Assembly: GCA_937967345.1 (NCBI GenBank)
Contig: CALBTN010000025.1
Span: forward strand, 1 to 8,652
Length of the DNA: 8,652 nucleotides
Reading direction: 5' to 3'
Source: an uncultured Rubrivivax sp.
GTDB lineage: Bacteria > Pseudomonadota > Gammaproteobacteria > Burkholderiales > Burkholderiaceae_C
Part shown: piece by piece, positions 6,749 to 8,652 of the stretch
Position numbering within the stretch: the first letter of the stretch is position 1
How the letters are laid out: every line of letters begins with the position of its first letter
Notes under the pieces: model-generated
Databases searched by the model: none
The model's input: only the letters and a program-made list of their open reading frames with translations
Told to the model about the DNA's origin: nothing
Position numbers and translations under genes: made by a program

Positions 6749-6759
6749 GGGGGTCCCCC
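6749..6759 (-). promoter_or_regulatory. Palindrome containing the synthetase ribosome binding site
   Basis: GGGGG-T-CCCCC directly abuts the ATG of the acyl-CoA synthetase. On the transcript, the GGGGGA Shine-Dalgarno-like run lies next to CCCC and the start codon. A one-base loop cannot fold on its own, so the arms would have to pair with other sequence or with a partial stem. The rest of the 86-bp gap (6760-6834) shows only a short GC palindrome, GGGCGCGCCC (6786-6795), and no clear promoter. Confidence 0.35.
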
Positions 6760-6834
6760 GTTTGCAAAGTCAGGCCGTCGCGGCAGGGCGCGCCCCGACG
6801 ATTCGTTTCACACCGGCCAGGCCGCTGCGCCCGC

Positions 6835-8079
6835 TCACTTCAGCTGGTCGAAAGGCACGCCCTTGTCCAGCCGCGGCTCGCTCGCCAGGCCGAGCACGCG
6901 CTCGCCGATGCTGTTCTTGACGATCTCGTCGGTGCCGCCGGCGATGCGCATGCCGGCCGCGCCGAACCACAGCCGCTGCACCAGCTCCCACTGGGCGTCG
7001 GCATCGCCGCCGGCCAGCACGCCGCGTTCGCCCTGCAGGTCGATCGCCAGGTAGGCGTAGTCCTGCAGCGCACGCGCCGCGACGATCTTGGCCACCGACA
7101 TCTCCGGCCCCGGCGCACGGCCCTGCCCCAGCGCGGTCAAGGCGCGGCACTGCAGCAGCCACAGGCCCTGGTGCGCGAGGTACAGGCCGCACAGCCGCTC
7201 GCGCATGCGCGCATCGTCGATCGCGGCGCGGCCGCCCAGCCGGGTGCGGCGCAGCATCGCCAGCGCCTGGTGCAGCAGCTGCGGCGGCATGGTGCCGCCG
7301 ATCGCCAACCGCTCGCTCATCAACCCGGTCAACGTGACTTTCCAGCCGCCGCCGAGCGCACCCACGCGCTGCGCGTCGGGCACGAAGACATCGTCGAAGA
7401 ACACCTCGCAGAACTCGGACTCGCCGCTGGCCTGGCGGATCGGGCGCACCTGCACGCCGCGGCTGCGCATGTCGATGTAGAAACTGGTCAGGCCGTCGAA
7501 CTTCGGCTGCGCCGGGTCGGTGCGCGCCAATACCAGGCCGTAGTCGGCGAATTGCGCGAGCGAAGTCCAGACCTTCTGGCCGTTCAGCCGCCAGCCTTCG
7601 GTGCCGCCCTCACCTTCGCCGCTGCAGCGCTGCGCGCGCGTGCGCACCATCCCCAGGTCGCTGCCGGCGCCGGGCTCGCTCAGCAGCTGGCACCACAGGT
7701 GCTGGCCGTGCAGCGCCGGCCCGACGTGGCGCGCCACCACCTCGGGCGCGGCATGCGCGGCCAGCGCCGGGATCACCATGCCCAGGCTCACCGCGAACAC
7801 CATCGTCGGTACGTTGTAGCGCGCCTCCTCCTCGCGGAAGATCACCTCCTGCACCGGCGTGCCGCCGCGCCCGCCCAGCGCCTCGGGCCAGGTGATCGCG
7901 CCGTAGCCGGCTGCCGCCTTGCAAGCCTGCCAGCGCCGCGCCGCAGCGACGCGTTCGGCCGCCGGCAGCGCCGCGCCGTAGACCTCGTCCGGGCGCTGCT
8001 TGGCCTCGGCGTTGGCGTCCAGCCAGGCGCGCACTTCGCGGCGGAAGGCCGCTTCGTCGGCGGAGTCGTCGAAGTCCAT
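6835..8079 (-). CDS. Acyl-CoA dehydrogenase, alpha/catalytic-type subunit
   Basis: 414 aa, near full length for the family. It oxidises an acyl-CoA to the trans-2-enoyl-CoA using FAD, passing electrons to ETF. The N-terminal helical domain occupies about 1-125. The FAD/substrate signature is LSEPGAGSD (133-141), with a second strand motif GQKVWTSLAQFADY (167-180). The C-terminal helical domain has SERLAIGG (255-262) and ends with RIAGGTDEIVKNSIGERVLG (378-397). At the position of the MCAD-type catalytic Glu (Y-E-G-T) this protein has Gly381; Glu256 in SERL is placed like the catalytic Glu of isovaleryl-CoA dehydrogenase and FadE26-type enzymes, so it is the probable base. The ATG at 8079 follows AAGGG by 8 bases and lies 14 bases after the stop of the partner subunit gene. 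The longer upstream open frame is only a shadow of that gene. Probably forms a heteromer with the upstream product (inference). Confidence 0.92.
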   Translation of the reverse strand: MDFDDSADEAAFRREVRAWLDANAEAKQRPDEVYGAALPAAERVAAARRWQACKAAAGYGAITWPEALGGRGGTPVQEVIFREEEARYNVPTMVFAVSLGMVIPALAAHAAPEVVARHVGPALHGQHLWCQLLSEPGAGSDLGMVRTRAQRCSGEGEGGTEGWRLNGQKVWTSLAQFADYGLVLARTDPAQPKFDGLTSFYIDMRSRGVQVRPIRQASGESEFCEVFFDDVFVPDAQRVGALGGGWKVTLTGLMSERLAIGGTMPPQLLHQALAMLRRTRLGGRAAIDDARMRERLCGLYLAHQGLWLLQCRALTALGQGRAPGPEMSVAKIVAARALQDYAYLAIDLQGERGVLAGGDADAQWELVQRLWFGAAGMRIAGGTDEIVKNSIGERVLGLASEPRLDKGVPFDQLK

Positions 8080-8093
8080 GCGCTGCGCCCTTT

Positions 8094-8652
8094 TCAGTGC
8101 TCGTGCTGGGCTCGGTCCAGGCTCGCCACCAGCGCCTGCGCCAGCCGCTCGCGCCACTCGTGCACGCTGCCCAGTTGCACCGCGGTGCAGCGCGCGCGGC
8201 GATAGAACAGGTGGCCGTCGGCCTCCCAGGTCACGCCGATGCCGCCGAGGGTCTGGATGTGCTCCTGCGCCGCCAAGCTGAAGGCCTCGCTGCACGCGAC
8301 GCGCGCTGCCGCGGCGGCCAGCGCCAGCTCGGCCGCCGGCTCGGTGCTGCGCGCGTCCTTGTCCAGCGCCCAGGCGCCGTAGTAGGCGTGCGCACGCGCC
8401 AGCTGGTTGGCGCTGTAGACGTCGGCCAGCTTGTGCTTGATGCCCTGGAACGAACCGATGCTGCGGCCGAAGGCGTGGCGCTCGCGCGCGTAGGCGGCCG
8501 CGGCCTCGAGCGCGGCATCGGCGCCGCCGAGCTGCTCGAAAGCGAGCAGCACCGCAGCGCGGTCGCGCACGCGGCGCAGCAGCGCGGCGCTGTCGGTGCA
8601 CGCCGCCAGCGGCTCGGCCGGTGTATCGGCAAAACGCAACTCGGCATACGGC
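8094..8652 (-). CDS. Acyl-CoA dehydrogenase, beta-type partner subunit, 5' end cut by window edge
   Basis: 185 residues of the C-terminal half are visible (codons from 8651 to the TGA at 8096-8094); the N-terminal and most of the middle domain lie beyond the right edge. An internal TTG at 8639 is not the start, because the frame and sequence continue to the edge. The visible part is the C-terminal helical domain: AFEQLGGADAAL (37-48 of the fragment), YARERHAFGRSIGSFQGIKH (54-73) with the Arg and Phe-Gln residues that contact FAD across the dimer, and LGGIGVTWEADGHLFYRRA (135-153). This matches the FadE27/FadE28-like partner class. Neither catalytic Glu position appears filled: the Glu of the SERL type aligns with Ala, and the MCAD-type position falls in the GGIG segment. 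It lies 14 bases upstream of the alpha-type gene on the same strand, which fits a co-translated heterotetramer. Confidence 0.85.
   Translation of the reverse strand, partial: PYAELRFADTPAEPLAACTDSAALLRRVRDRAAVLLAFEQLGGADAALEAAAAYARERHAFGRSIGSFQGIKHKLADVYSANQLARAHAYYGAWALDKDARSTEPAAELALAAAAARVACSEAFSLAAQEHIQTLGGIGVTWEADGHLFYRRARCTAVQLGSVHEWRERLAQALVASLDRAQHEH

Noticed and set aside
8080..8601. Extension of the alpha acyl-CoA dehydrogenase to a 588-codon frame
   Set aside because: The extra part is an Arg/Ala-rich shadow of the partner subunit gene, while MDFDDSADEAAFRREVRAWL at 8079 is a typical family N-terminus.
1..8652. Search by eye for tRNA, rRNA, CRISPR arrays, insertion-sequence ends, attachment sites and riboswitches
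   Set aside because: No cloverleaf-like segment, spaced repeat array, transposase motif or known riboswitch core was seen; only about 5% of the window lies outside genes.

Overview
The window is very GC-rich and compact, with GC-biased third codon positions, clear Shine-Dalgarno sequences and ATGA gene overlaps. An inner-membrane RND permease sits beside a probably exported beta-propeller, together with a CoA-thioester catabolic set. This suggests a Gram-negative proteobacterium, most likely betaproteobacterial (Burkholderiales-like). The taxonomic guess comes from style and gene content only; no marker gene is present.

Layout. (1) Positions 1-520, minus strand: the N-terminal 173 codons of a thiolase-like protein that runs off the left edge and has Gly where thiolases carry the nucleophilic Cys. 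(2) Positions 521-761: a divergent control region. It holds two near-identical 18-bp sites in inverted orientation (17/18 identical, dyad centres 94 bp apart), a palindrome touching the first site, and a 17-bp tandem duplication in the leader of the rightward operon. (3) Positions 762-5031, plus strand: a tightly coupled three-gene operon made of a YCF48/BNR-like beta-propeller, a 797-aa RND/MMPL-type permease and a short-chain dehydrogenase, with both junctions overlapping as ATGA. (4) Positions 5032-5140: a convergent intergenic gap with a direct repeat and a weak hairpin. (5) Positions 8652-5141, minus strand: a beta-type acyl-CoA dehydrogenase subunit (cut by the right edge), an alpha-type acyl-CoA dehydrogenase, and an AMP-forming acyl-CoA synthetase.

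How the genes may work together (inference). The synthetase would activate a carboxylic acid. The paired acyl-CoA dehydrogenases look like the two subunits of a heteromeric enzyme of the kind known from actinobacterial steroid side-chain degradation (FadE26/FadE27 type). The SDR could oxidise a hydroxyl group. The Cys-less thiolase homologue could act as an Ltp2-like retro-aldolase or a related C-C lyase. Together this points to beta-oxidation of a bulky, branched, isoprenoid or steroid-like acid rather than ordinary fatty acids. The RND permease and propeller would then handle import, export or envelope trafficking of the hydrophobic substrate. The substrate cannot be read from this window.

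The most notable signals are the paired 18-bp operators with a duplicated -10-like element, the operon joining a propeller, permease and dehydrogenase, the loss of the Asp-Tyr pair in one half of the permease, and the Cys-less thiolase.
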